DNA from: Rhodoferax sp.
GTDB taxonomy: Bacteria; Pseudomonadota; Gammaproteobacteria; Burkholderiales; Burkholderiaceae_C
Direction of reading: 5' to 3'
NCBI RefSeq assembly: GCF_030653815.1
Contig: NZ_JAURYQ010000023.1
Span: 100,873-164,872, forward strand
DNA: 64,000 nt
Below, in pieces: positions 17,627-26,009 of the stretch. A model generated the notes under the pieces. The model saw nothing but the letters and a program-made list of their open reading frames with translations. It did no database searches and was not told the origin of the DNA. Made by a program: the position numbers and the translations under genes. Positions within the stretch are counted from its first letter, which is position 1. Each line of letters opens with the position of its first letter.

Positions 17627-18871
17627 TCAGACGTGGCGCAGGGCCTGGATCGGGTCCATGCGGGCGGCGCGCCATGCGGGCTGCAAGCTGGCCAGGCCCG
17701 ACACCAGCACCGCCATCACCAGAACGCCCAGCACTTCAGAGGCTGCCAGTGCGGGGTGCAGCGTGATTTGCTCTCGGCCGAAGTTAAAAACGATGGGCCA
17801 GACGTTGAGCGCAGCCACCACGACGTAACTCAGCGCCACACCCGCCAGCGCACCTGCCAGTCCGAGCAACAAACCCTCGCTCAAAAAGATCGCCATCAGC
17901 TTGCGCGGCTGGGTACCAATGGCCGCCAAGGTGCCGATTTCGCGGATGCGCTCATAGACTGCCATCAGCATGACGTTCATCACACTGACCAGCACAATGG
18001 CCACCAGCATGATCCGAATAAAAAACGTCATCATGTCAATCATCTTGACGATGTTGGCAAACGGTGACAGATCGGCCCAGGTGTGCAACTCAGTGGCCGG
18101 CTTGTCCTCCTTGTTGCGGATGGTGTCAAGCTGGGTGTTCAGGCGTTTCTGGGTGGCGGACAAGGTGCCGATATCTTTCAGTCGCACCGCGACCTCCATC
18201 ACCTCTTCCTTTTCCATGCGCAGCAGTTCGCGAGCGTCCTTGATGTCGATGTAGCCATCGCGTCCGCCCGGGCCAGTGATGCCTTCCAGAATGCCGCCCA
18301 CCACAAAGGTCTTGCCGTTGACTGAGCCCGAAGCGTTGGTGGCCACCAGCACCACCGAGTCACCCAGCTTGACCTTCATGCCGCGCGCCAGCAGCGCGGG
18401 CACCAGCACCTTGCCGGGCGCCACCAGCGGACCGCTCTTGTCGCCCTCGCTGATACGCTGGCGCAGCGCCGGCACGGCAGCATCCTCGGCAGCCGCATCG
18501 ACGCCGTTGAGGCGGATACTGCTGTTTTCGGTGAAGTTGCTGAACATGGCGCCGAACTTGACCCGCTTGGAATAGGCCAGCACGTCGGGGTCGGCCTTGA
18601 GGGCATCTTCAACCAATTCCACCGCACGCGGCTGCAGGCTCATGGTCAGTGGCAGGTTGTCCATCGATGCCGTATAGCCCTTGCGGTGTACCTGCAAGTG
18701 GCCCAGCATGCTGTCGGTGATCGAGCCGACCATGGTTTGCTTGAACGAGCCGGCTGCCGCCACAAACAGCAACAGCGCCACCACACCCAGCGTGATCAGC
18801 AAGGCGGTCAACAGGGTGCGGCGCTGGTAGCGCAACAGGTTACGCAATGCGAGTTTCAGGGTCGAGTTCAT
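17627..18871 (-). CDS. ABC transporter permease, FtsX/MacB type
   Basis: The 414-residue protein has an N-terminal helix (TLLTALLITLGVVALLLFVA), a large MacB-like periplasmic domain, then three C-terminal helices ending in ASLQPAWRAARMDPIQALRHV, the hallmark of LolC/LolE/MacB permeases. It overlaps the ATPase gene by 4 bp. The predicted role is mechanotransmission of ATP hydrolysis to a periplasmic carrier, here the LolA-like product of the next gene. Confidence 0.92.
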   Translation of the reverse strand: MNSTLKLALRNLLRYQRRTLLTALLITLGVVALLLFVAAAGSFKQTMVGSITDSMLGHLQVHRKGYTASMDNLPLTMSLQPRAVELVEDALKADPDVLAYSKRVKFGAMFSNFTENSSIRLNGVDAAAEDAAVPALRQRISEGDKSGPLVAPGKVLVPALLARGMKVKLGDSVVLVATNASGSVNGKTFVVGGILEGITGPGGRDGYIDIKDARELLRMEKEEVMEVAVRLKDIGTLSATQKRLNTQLDTIRNKEDKPATELHTWADLSPFANIVKMIDMMTFFIRIMLVAIVLVSVMNVMLMAVYERIREIGTLAAIGTQPRKLMAIFLSEGLLLGLAGALAGVALSYVVVAALNVWPIVFNFGREQITLHPALAASEVLGVLVMAVLVSGLASLQPAWRAARMDPIQALRHV

Positions 18872-19557
18872 GCGGCAACTCCTTGGGTCAGCAGGCGACC
18901 ATCTTCGAGCGTGAAGATTTGCTCGGCTTCATGCATGATTTTGGGGTCGTGGGTGGAAAAAATAAAACTGGTACCAAAGTCGTCGCGCATGGCTTTCATG
19001 AGATTCAGCACCTTGTAGGCGGTGTCATGGTCGAGGTTGGCGGTGGGCTCGTCGGCCAGCACCAGTTTGGGCTGACCAACCAAGGCGCGGGCCACCGCCA
19101 CACGCTGCTTTTGCCCACCCGAGAGCTGGTCCGGGCGCTTGTGTGCCTGCTCCGTCATGCCCACGGCGGCAATCATCTTGTTGACCTGCTCACGGCGTTT
19201 GGCTTCAGACCAACCACGCACCATCAGCAACGGATACTCAATGTTTTCATAGGCGCTGAGCACCGGCACCAGATTGAAATCCTGAAACACAAAACCCAGG
19301 TGCTCGCCACGGAATGTGGCTGCGGCGCTGCGCGACAGCGTGCTGATATCGGTGCCGTGCACCCGCAGCGTGCCACTGGTGGGGTGATCCAGGCAGCCAA
19401 TCAGGTTAAGCAGGGTGGACTTGCCGCTGCCCGAGGGGCCAACAAAAGCGGCAAAAGCGCCCTCGCCGATCTCAAAGCTGAGGCCATTGAGTGCGGGCAC
19501 CTGCTGCTCACCCACCCTATAGTTTTTGGTGATGTTAATGGCTTGTATCAATGACAT
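18868..19557 (-). CDS. ABC transporter ATP-binding protein, LolD/MacB type
   Basis: The 229-residue ATPase has Walker A GPSGSGKST, Q-loop FVFQDFN, signature LSGGQKQR, Walker B LVLADEPTAN and H-loop FSTHD. It is the first gene of a four-gene operon (ATPase, permease, LolA-like, barrel) with 4-bp overlaps at two of the three junctions. It is about the usual length for LolD. No strong ribosome site is seen before the ATG. Confidence 0.93.
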   Translation of the reverse strand: MSLIQAINITKNYRVGEQQVPALNGLSFEIGEGAFAAFVGPSGSGKSTLLNLIGCLDHPTSGTLRVHGTDISTLSRSAAATFRGEHLGFVFQDFNLVPVLSAYENIEYPLLMVRGWSEAKRREQVNKMIAAVGMTEQAHKRPDQLSGGQKQRVAVARALVGQPKLVLADEPTANLDHDTAYKVLNLMKAMRDDFGTSFIFSTHDPKIMHEAEQIFTLEDGRLLTQGVAA

Positions 19558-19606
19558 TTATTTCTTTCTGGTTGTTATCAGTCAGTTCTGTGGTCGCTAA
19601 GTAACC

Positions 19607-20156
19607 TCAAGGCAACTTGGGCATTTTCTGTTCGGGCAAAACACCGCTCAATGACCCCAAAAAAGCAGTGATGGACTTGACCTCACCCTGCGTCAGGTCG
19701 CGATTGTTGCCACCCGCGGCGCATACACGCACGGCTTCCTCCAGAGTAGGCACCATGCCATTGTGAAAGTACGGTGCCGTTTCTTTGACGTTGCGCATGG
19801 AGGGCACGCGCCACACATGCTCATCGCCAACTTGCTGGGTGGTGTCGAAGCGACCCAAGTCATCCTGCAATTTGTATTTGGTAACCAAGGTTCCTTCAGC
19901 AAACAGCGGGAACTTTTGATAGAACCCATCGCCGCGCGCCAAAGGTGCCGTCTTTTGACAAGCGGGCATCGAAATAGAGTTGCTTGCCCAGCGCCACCTT
20001 GGCTGGTGTGATGGGGTTGTCGGCAGGGACTTGTACGCCTGACATACCGCGCATGCCACCCATCATTCCGCCACCCATGCCTTGGGCCAGCAAAATGCCG
20101 GATGTGACGACAAGCGGGGTTACCGCCAGCAATGAAAGAAATGAGCTTTTTTTCAT
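19607..20156 (-). pseudogene. Di-haem cytochrome c peroxidase remnant, internally deleted
   Basis: The first frame (start 20156) gives a signal peptide, a Met/Gly-rich GMGGGMMGGMRGM stretch and PADNPITPAKVALGKQLYFDARLS, which is the N-terminus of a MauG/CcpA-type peroxidase. From about 19940 the frame changes, and a second frame gives only the C-terminal part: GFYQKFPLFAEGTLVTKY, then HVWRVPSMRNVKETAPYFHNG and MVPTLEEAV. A normal protein has roughly 190 residues between these parts, including both CxxCH haem sites; here both are gone. A deletion that also shifted the frame explains this better than a sequencing error. Confidence 0.85.
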
Positions 20157-20219
20157 ACGGACCTTGAATGGACGGTTTTGGAATGCGGGGTGTTTGGCTG
20201 CCTGTTCATCCGTCGGTCT

Positions 20220-20615
20220 TTATTTGATGAAGCCACGTGCTTTCATGACATCGCAGCCGTTTTGCCGCGGTGCATTCAAGGTGATGTTCTTTTCTTTGGC
20301 GCGTGTTTCCATGACGGCGTGCTGCTCGGACTGCACGACTTTGCATTCGTCATAGGTCTTGACAGCACGCATCTTGGTTTGGTTGGCCGTGCGTTCCTCG
20401 GCCGACATCAGCGTCCAACCGGGGGTGTTGGTCTGGTCAAACCGCATGCCACGCATCCCACGCGCGCCAGGACCCATTTGACCTGCACCAGGCCCCATGC
20501 CCATACCCATGCCGGATCCGGCAACTGGGCCACTTTGGGCCAACACGGAGGCTGACAATGCAGCGGCCAGAGCGGTGGAGATAGCAATAGATTTGGCAAT
20601 AGTTGAGGTTTTCAT
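20220..20615 (-). CDS. Met/Gly-rich periplasmic protein
   Basis: The 131-residue protein has a clear signal peptide (ending SASVLAQ) and then a low-complexity GSGMGMGMGPGAGQMGPGARGMRGM region, followed by a helical domain with two cysteines (DECKVV, NGCDVM). Methionine-rich periplasmic stretches commonly bind copper or silver. AAGGAG precedes the ATG. It is divergent from the two-component genes starting at 20846, whose kinase carries the same GMGMGPGAG string in its periplasmic loop. I do not know a characterised homologue; metal binding is inference. Confidence 0.8.
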   Translation of the reverse strand: MKTSTIAKSIAISTALAAALSASVLAQSGPVAGSGMGMGMGPGAGQMGPGARGMRGMRFDQTNTPGWTLMSAEERTANQTKMRAVKTYDECKVVQSEQHAVMETRAKEKNITLNAPRQNGCDVMKARGFIK

Positions 20616-20749
20616 GGTGGACTCCTTAAGTTAAACCTGTGGGTGGGAGCAGACCTTGCCTGCATCCCTGGGCACTATTTGAGCGGACCTATGTCAATGC
20701 CGTGTTGCGGCAAAGGACTGATTTGCATCGCCTTGTTGCACTGTGGCCT

Positions 20750-20768
20750 TGCGTTACAGTGCGTTACA
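20750..20768. promoter_or_regulatory. Tandem TGCGTTACA direct repeat, likely response-regulator site
   Basis: TGCGTTACA occurs at 20750-20758 and again at 20760-20768, a 10-bp period. OmpR-family regulators bind such direct repeats on one face of the helix. The site lies in the gap between the divergent Met-rich protein gene and the OmpR-type regulator gene, about 78 bp upstream of the regulator's start, so it may control both directions. Confidence 0.55.
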
Positions 20769-20845
20769 AAACTCGCGGGGTCGACCGCTTCCATGGTGTC
20801 GCGGCTGGTTGTAGGCTTGCCCAATAGCGCAAAATATGGAGTGGT

Positions 20846-21577
20846 ATGGACAACAAAGACTGCATCCTGATCGTCGATGACGAGCCTGAAATCCGCCGTC
20901 TGCTGGTGGATTACCTGGCACGCAATGGCTATGAAGCAGTGGCTGCAAGGGACGGCCGGGAGATGTGGCACATGCTGCAGCAACACGCGGTCGACCTGCT
21001 GGTGCTGGACTTGATGCTGCCCGACACCGACGGCCTGACCTTGTGCCGCGACCTGCGCGCCAAATCCAGCCTGCCGGTGATCATGCTGACCGCTCGTGGT
21101 GAGGAGACCGACCGCATTGTGGGTATCGAAATGGGCGCAGACGACTATCTGGTCAAACCCTTTAATCCACGTGAACTGCTGGCACGCATCAAATCCATCT
21201 TGCGCCGCACCCGTGCGCTGCCGCCCAACTTGAAGCCCGAGCCAGCACGCTGCCTGGGCTTTGCTGGTTGGTGCCTGGACACGGCTGAACGACTGCTGAT
21301 TGCACCAGACGGTGTCGCTACGCCCCTCTCAGGAGGTGAATTCCGTCTGCTGCGCATCTTGCTAGAACATCCCAACCGCGTCGTCACGCGGGACCAGTTG
21401 ATCGAAATGATTCATGGTCGCGAGGCCGAGGCCTATGACCGTGCCATTGATGTACAGGTAAGCCGCCTACGGCTGCGCTTGCGCGACGACAGCCGCGAAC
21501 CACAGTTGATTAAGACCGTGCGCGGCGAGGGTTATGTGCTGGCAGCCATTGTGGAGGCAAGAGGCAAATGCGTTTAA
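20846..21577 (+). CDS. OmpR-family response regulator
   Basis: The 243-residue protein has a receiver domain (ILIVDDEPEIRR; phospho-acceptor Asp in LVLDLMLPDTDG; switch Lys in YLVKPFNPRE) and a C-terminal winged helix with HPNRVVTRDQLIE and RLRDDSREPQLIKTVRGEGYVL. GGAG precedes the ATG by 4 bases. It overlaps the kinase gene by 10 bp. It resembles OmpR/CpxR/RstA regulators of envelope or metal stress; the neighbourhood of Met-rich protein, peroxidase remnant and CDF remnant suggests metal stress. Confidence 0.95.
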   Translation: MDNKDCILIVDDEPEIRRLLVDYLARNGYEAVAARDGREMWHMLQQHAVDLLVLDLMLPDTDGLTLCRDLRAKSSLPVIMLTARGEETDRIVGIEMGADDYLVKPFNPRELLARIKSILRRTRALPPNLKPEPARCLGFAGWCLDTAERLLIAPDGVATPLSGGEFRLLRILLEHPNRVVTRDQLIEMIHGREAEAYDRAIDVQVSRLRLRLRDDSREPQLIKTVRGEGYVLAAIVEARGKCV

Positions 21578-22944
21578 CAAAGCGCCTGACATGGCGAGCC
21601 CTGTCATCAAGCCTGTACGCCCGGATGGCACTGATTTTGCTGGCCGGTTTGTTAGTGGCGCAAGGTGTCAGCGTGTGGCTGCAATGGGGTGAGCGTGCTG
21701 CCGTGGTCAGTCAGGTGCGTGGGCTGAATATGCTTGATCGCATTGCCGAGGCCGTTCGCAACCTGGAATCCACTGAACCTGCACGTCGCGAAGAAGCACT
21801 TCTGACACTCCAGTATGGTGGATTACAGGTGGAGCTGATTACACCCGATGTGGTCTTTCCCAATGCGCCAAATAGCTCATTTCAAACCATGCTGATAGAG
21901 CGACTGGGCAGCAATAGAGATATTCGCTCAACAAGTGGTGGCCCTGGTATGGGTATGGGGCCGGGGGCCGGAAAAGGCATCGGAGCGTTAGGGCAGCGCA
22001 GCAATATCAAACGCAGCGTGGATATTCGTTTGATCGATGGTCAGTGGGTTCGCATCACGACTGGACAAATGGCCGATGCCACAACCCCGGCGCTGTCCAA
22101 CATGTTGATCATTCAGTTGCTATTCAGCCTGGGGTTGGTAGGTGCTGCAGTCCTGATTGCGGTACGACAGGCGACACGTCCTCTGCAGCAACTGGCACAA
22201 GCGGCTGACACATTGGGACGCGACCTTAATGCGCCACCCCTCGCGGAGGATGGATCGGCAGAGACCCGGCGCGCTGCCCAAGCCTTCAATCGCATGCAGA
22301 CCAAAATCAAACGCTTGGTCAGCGAGCGAGCGAGCGCCCTGGCAGCGGTGTCGCACGATCTGCGTACGCCATTGACCCGCTTGCGCTTGCGCACTGAGCT
22401 GATTGATGATGAAGGCCTACGCGAGCAGATGGCGGCCGACCTGGAAGCCATGGCTGCCATGATCGATGCCACACTGGACTATTTGCGCGGTCTGCAGACC
22501 AACGAAGTTGTTCGTGCCATTGACATCAACGCACTGTTGGAAAGCATGGCAGAGGATGCAAAGGTGCTGGGGAGAAACATCCAAATTCTGGGGCAGACCC
22601 TCAAACCGTTCAACGGCAAGTTGTCAGCCCTGCGTCGGGCGTTGCAAAACCTGATCGACAACGCCTTCAAATATGGCCATGGTGCAAATATCCGCGTGGA
22701 AGACAGCGTTTCGCATTTGAACATCACAGTAGAAGACGAGGGACCAGGCATTGCGCCCGAAGACTTGGCAAAGGTTACTGACCCCTACTTCCGTGTGGAC
22801 GGCGCGCGAACTCAACCGAAAGATGGCGTTGGTCTGGGGCTATCGATTGTGAAAGACATCGCCCTGATGCACAACGGCGAGCTGCTGCTGGCCAACAGAC
22901 CGCAGGGCGGATTGGCTGCAACAATGGTCTTGCCTCGCAGTTGA
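21568..22944 (+). CDS. Sensor histidine kinase with Met/Gly-rich periplasmic loop
   Basis: The 458-residue kinase has two transmembrane helices (about 15-35 and 170-195), a periplasmic sensor between them, HAMP, the H-box AVSHDLRTPLTRLR, N-box ALQNLIDNAFKYG, and G-boxes DEGPGIAP and GVGLGLSIV. Near residue 128-136 the sensor contains GPGMGMGPGAGKG, nearly the same as the Met-rich stretch of the periplasmic protein at 20220-20615. The shared motif suggests both bind the same metal ion. It is co-transcribed with the regulator (10-bp overlap). Confidence 0.94.
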   Translation: MRLTKRLTWRALSSSLYARMALILLAGLLVAQGVSVWLQWGERAAVVSQVRGLNMLDRIAEAVRNLESTEPARREEALLTLQYGGLQVELITPDVVFPNAPNSSFQTMLIERLGSNRDIRSTSGGPGMGMGPGAGKGIGALGQRSNIKRSVDIRLIDGQWVRITTGQMADATTPALSNMLIIQLLFSLGLVGAAVLIAVRQATRPLQQLAQAADTLGRDLNAPPLAEDGSAETRRAAQAFNRMQTKIKRLVSERASALAAVSHDLRTPLTRLRLRTELIDDEGLREQMAADLEAMAAMIDATLDYLRGLQTNEVVRAIDINALLESMAEDAKVLGRNIQILGQTLKPFNGKLSALRRALQNLIDNAFKYGHGANIRVEDSVSHLNITVEDEGPGIAPEDLAKVTDPYFRVDGARTQPKDGVGLGLSIVKDIALMHNGELLLANRPQGGLAATMVLPRS

Positions 22945-22979
22945 CGCGATACGCCCACTGGGCCCAGTGGATTTGTTCG

Positions 22980-23325
22980 CGCTGCTGTTTATGCTTAGCT
23001 TTGACGAGCTCAACATCCGAGGCTCCCTTTTGCACATGACAGCTGACGCATTGGTGTCAGCCGGGGTGGTGGTGGCGGGCGCCCTGACACTTTGGATGGG
23101 CTGGATCTGGCTCGACCCGGTGGTCAGCCTGCTCATTGCTGCCGTGATTTTGTGGGGCACCTGGGGCTTGTTCAAGCAGTCCTTGCACATGCTGTTTGAC
23201 GGCGTGCCCGACAGCGTGGACCCGGATGCCGTGCACAAGCCTCTGCAAGGTCTGCCCGACGTGACCGAGGTCCACGACCTGCATGTGTGGGCCATGGGCA
23301 CCAGCCAGATTGCGCTCATCATGGG
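22980..23325 (+). pseudogene. Truncated duplicate of the CDF exporter gene
   Basis: This stretch matches positions about 14980-15320 of the intact CDF gene closely at DNA level, with long identical runs and mostly third-position changes. It encodes HMTADALVSAGVVVAGALT through VHDLHVWAMGTSQIAL and then leaves homology. The N-terminal helices and the C-terminal end are missing, so no working transporter can be made. An open frame runs 22967-23341, but its start is arbitrary. It follows the kinase stop by 35 bp and looks like the residue of a metal-efflux gene once controlled by the two-component system. Confidence 0.85.
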
Positions 23326-23370
23326 TCGCCAAAACGATTGATTTTTGCAGCGACACACCGGCAGCGGCTC

Positions 23371-23922
23371 CTACCGAGCCTTGATGCGGCTCCATGCGCC
23401 AAAGCCAAGCAACAAAACGGCAATCACAAGCAGTGCTACCAGGGTCATGTTCGGCACATAGAAGGTGGTGTAGACCTCCCAGCCCAAGAGGCGCAAGCCG
23501 GCTGATACATCGGAATAAATGCCGACCAGATGGCCGCCAAGCGTGCCGGTGATGCCCAGCAATGCGCTACCCAGCAGTGCCAGACCGGCCATGATCCAGC
23601 GCGACATGCCGTCCCACACGGTTTCACCGCGGCGCCAGCGCACCCACAACAAAATAGCCCAGCAGGCGACCGTCCAGCTCGCCGTCAACACATGGTTGCG
23701 CCCCAGCGGCGTGGACGCGATGGTCTCCCACGGCCATACCAGCAAACCGATGGCAAAAGCCAGCAGCCCGAAGACCAGGGCAACGGACAGGAGCGGCACG
23801 AGGGCGCGGTCGATGGTCTTGGCCAGCGCACCGTCGGAAAACGCACGCAGCACGATGAACAAAGTCGCCGTCATCCACAGGCCAAGCGGAAAGTGAACCA
23901 GAACAATGTGATAAGGGGCCAT
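23371..23922 (-). CDS. Polytopic membrane protein at end of cluster 1
   Basis: The 183-residue protein has five or six hydrophobic helices. It opens with APYHIVLVHFPLGLWM, whose His residues at the membrane edge resemble the haem-binding helices of DUF2231-type proteins; another His lies in GTLGGHLVG. The ATG at 23922 follows the preceding gene's stop by 2 bp, and AGGAG lies 8 bases upstream within that gene, so the two are coupled. It may be a haem b or quinone-facing partner of the haem protein encoded just before it (inference). Confidence 0.7.
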   Translation of the reverse strand: MAPYHIVLVHFPLGLWMTATLFIVLRAFSDGALAKTIDRALVPLLSVALVFGLLAFAIGLLVWPWETIASTPLGRNHVLTASWTVACWAILLWVRWRRGETVWDGMSRWIMAGLALLGSALLGITGTLGGHLVGIYSDVSAGLRLLGWEVYTTFYVPNMTLVALLVIAVLLLGFGAWSRIKAR

Positions 23923-23924
23923 GG

Positions 23925-25373
23925 TCAATCTCCTTGCTTGCGTTTGAGCAACTGATTAAGGGCGATGCCGAATGCGGCAATCAGGAACACGCCAGCGAAC
24001 AGCGTGAACAGCCACTGGCGGCGGATTTCGTCGGCAAACTCGCCCTCAACCCCGTAGTAGGCGAGCTGACTTTCGCTGTGGCGCGCCTTGACCGGCTCGG
24101 CTTTTTTGATGTGTTCAGCGCCGGCATGCTTGGCACTGTTGAGCATGGGCCAACTGACTTGACCGGGGTAGAACAGTGTCAAACTTTTCCACGGCTGATC
24201 CCAGCTTGGCTGCGCACCTTCGAACCGGGCGGCGACCAGTTCGGCCTCACGGCCCAGGCCGAGTGTGATCGGCAGGGAAATATTGTGCCAGCGGCTACCG
24301 CTTGCATTGCGGTGGACGGCGAAAGCCAGGTTATAGACCCGTTTGTCGACAAAAATCTTGTCATCCAGCGGGTTGCCGGTGTCCATGGCGCGCGTCAGGG
24401 TCACATCCCAGAAGCCGTCTTTCCAGCGCGCGTTGCCCACCACCTTGATGTCGGCATGCGAGCCGTCGCCGCGGCTGCGCAGCAGCAGGCGGCGAGGAAT
24501 GGTGTCGCCATCCTTCCAGGCGAAGTCCGGATCGAACGGTACCGCCGTGTCGTCGGTAATGTAGTAGACATCGTCAAAGCCGAGTTTGTGTTGCATCAGA
24601 TCGTCCCAGTTCAGCGCGCGACGCTGGGTTTTCTGCGGGTCGAGCATGAACTTGGGCTGTTTTTTCTCGGCATCCCAATTGGTCGTGAAAGCCCCCTTGC
24701 CAGCGTCGCCGGAACGGGCGTCGAAAACATACTCGTCGTCGGAGGCATTGACCGGATTGCCGCGATGCGCGCGCCAGTGCCACAGATCGAGGAAATAGCC
24801 GCCCTTGCGCAAGGCCACCAATTCATCCTCGGGGATCACTGAACGCCAGTCGGCCGGATTCTTGCGTGTTTCTGGCAAATGCTTGCGGACCTCCTCCTGG
24901 TTACGCTTCTGTCCAAGGTAGGGGTGCGCCTGCACCTCTTTCTTCTCGGCCTCATCGGTGAAGAAACGCATCCTGTCGCCGATGGTGATGTAGCCGCCAT
25001 AGCGGGCGAATTCAGGCACGCCGCCGTCGTCCACCATCATCGAGACACGATCCTCATAAATGCCCTCGGTCTGTGGCCCGACCACGCTGGCGCCGTGGCG
25101 AACCCATTTGCCGCCCTCGAACTTCAGCATGTCATGGTAGATCGAAGCTTGCTTGGCCGGCCAGCGGTAGTGAAAAAACACGTCGGTCCCGTTGTAGGCG
25201 GCTTGCACCTGCAGCGGCATGGTCAACTCTTCAGGGATGTAGATGTTGCGCTTGGGATCGTTCTGAACCACGCCCGTGCCGTGGGTGAACCACGACAACA
25301 GCAAGCCCCCGCCAAACAAGGCCAAGGCGGCAACAAACCCCTTGCGCTGAGAAGAACGACGGATATCACTCAT
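23925..25373 (-). CDS. Ethylbenzene-dehydrogenase-related haem-binding protein, membrane-anchored
   Basis: The 482-residue protein belongs to the EB_dh / cytochrome c-552 haem-binding family, the fold of the gamma subunits of ethylbenzene and DMS dehydrogenases. Supporting segments are VQAAYNGTDVFFHYRWPA, HDMLKFEGGKWVRHG and DVTLTRAMDTGN. It has one N-terminal and one C-terminal transmembrane helix (FTLFAGVFLIAAFGIALNQLL). The ATG at 25373 follows AGGAG by 8 bases; the frame runs upstream to 25535 without a ribosome site. No CxxCH is present, so haem b rather than haem c is expected. It probably receives or passes electrons in the cluster 1 chain. Confidence 0.82.
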   Translation of the reverse strand: MSDIRRSSQRKGFVAALALFGGGLLLSWFTHGTGVVQNDPKRNIYIPEELTMPLQVQAAYNGTDVFFHYRWPAKQASIYHDMLKFEGGKWVRHGASVVGPQTEGIYEDRVSMMVDDGGVPEFARYGGYITIGDRMRFFTDEAEKKEVQAHPYLGQKRNQEEVRKHLPETRKNPADWRSVIPEDELVALRKGGYFLDLWHWRAHRGNPVNASDDEYVFDARSGDAGKGAFTTNWDAEKKQPKFMLDPQKTQRRALNWDDLMQHKLGFDDVYYITDDTAVPFDPDFAWKDGDTIPRRLLLRSRGDGSHADIKVVGNARWKDGFWDVTLTRAMDTGNPLDDKIFVDKRVYNLAFAVHRNASGSRWHNISLPITLGLGREAELVAARFEGAQPSWDQPWKSLTLFYPGQVSWPMLNSAKHAGAEHIKKAEPVKARHSESQLAYYGVEGEFADEIRRQWLFTLFAGVFLIAAFGIALNQLLKRKQGD

Positions 25374-25580
25374 AGAGTCACTCCTGATTTCGGATGAACT
25401 CAGGAAGACTTCCTGGGGCCTGTGCGCGAGCTTAGGCATCACCAAAAGCGTGATCTGTGCGCTATCGAACATATCGGGGCTCGGCTGCGTGCTGCGAGCC
25501 TGCATAAAAAATAGGGGTAGCCCACTACGGACCACCTCTCATTTATTTTTGTAGTCGATCAGGCAATGTATCAAAGATCG

Positions 25581-25970
25581 CTACTTACCCGACACAAGCG
25601 CCGCATGCCATTGCGCCACGTCTTCTATGGCCTGTGCCAGTGGCATGTTGGCTTCGACACGGTCCATGATCAGGCGCTGCAGAATGGCGCCCAGCATGAC
25701 CACGTTGTCCGCCATGTGGGATTTAAGTTCGGTCAGAAACTCGCAAGTGGGCGGATCGAACGCATAAGCCGACACAAAGTCGTCAAATTTTTTATCTGTC
25801 GCCAGCGCGTAACACATGTCGTAGACCAGGTTGAAACTGCGCGTCTGCTGTGCCTCATCCATGGGCCCGAGGTTGGCGCGCAATTCCTCTCCCAAATCAC
25901 GGCGAAAGTCCTGCAAACCATACGCGGAACGCGCCTTGACCACATCTTCAGGTGTGAATTCCCATTGCAT
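25581..25970 (-). CDS. Hypothetical protein of cluster 1, 129 residues
   Basis: I do not recognise this family. It is a soluble, mostly helical protein with no signal peptide, two cysteines (DMCYALA, PPTCEFL) and a conserved-looking acidic face. GGAGACAGC precedes the ATG. It lies between the ferredoxin-like and haem-protein genes of an apparent 11-gene operon, so it is probably an assembly or regulatory factor for that enzyme; TorD-like all-helical chaperones have a similar composition, but no specific motif supports that. Confidence 0.7.
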   Translation of the reverse strand: MQWEFTPEDVVKARSAYGLQDFRRDLGEELRANLGPMDEAQQTRSFNLVYDMCYALATDKKFDDFVSAYAFDPPTCEFLTELKSHMADNVVMLGAILQRLIMDRVEANMPLAQAIEDVAQWHAALVSGK

Positions 25971-26009
25971 GTCTGCTGTCTCCTTGATTGAAATTGAATT
26001 GAATGAGGG

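Noticed and set aside
19607..20156. Simple frameshift or sequencing error in a peroxidase gene
   Set aside because: Correcting the frame does not restore the roughly 190 missing residues and both haem sites, so a deletion is needed.
22967..23341. Functional short CDF protein
   Set aside because: Only the centre of the transporter is present; most membrane helices and part of the C-terminal domain are missing.
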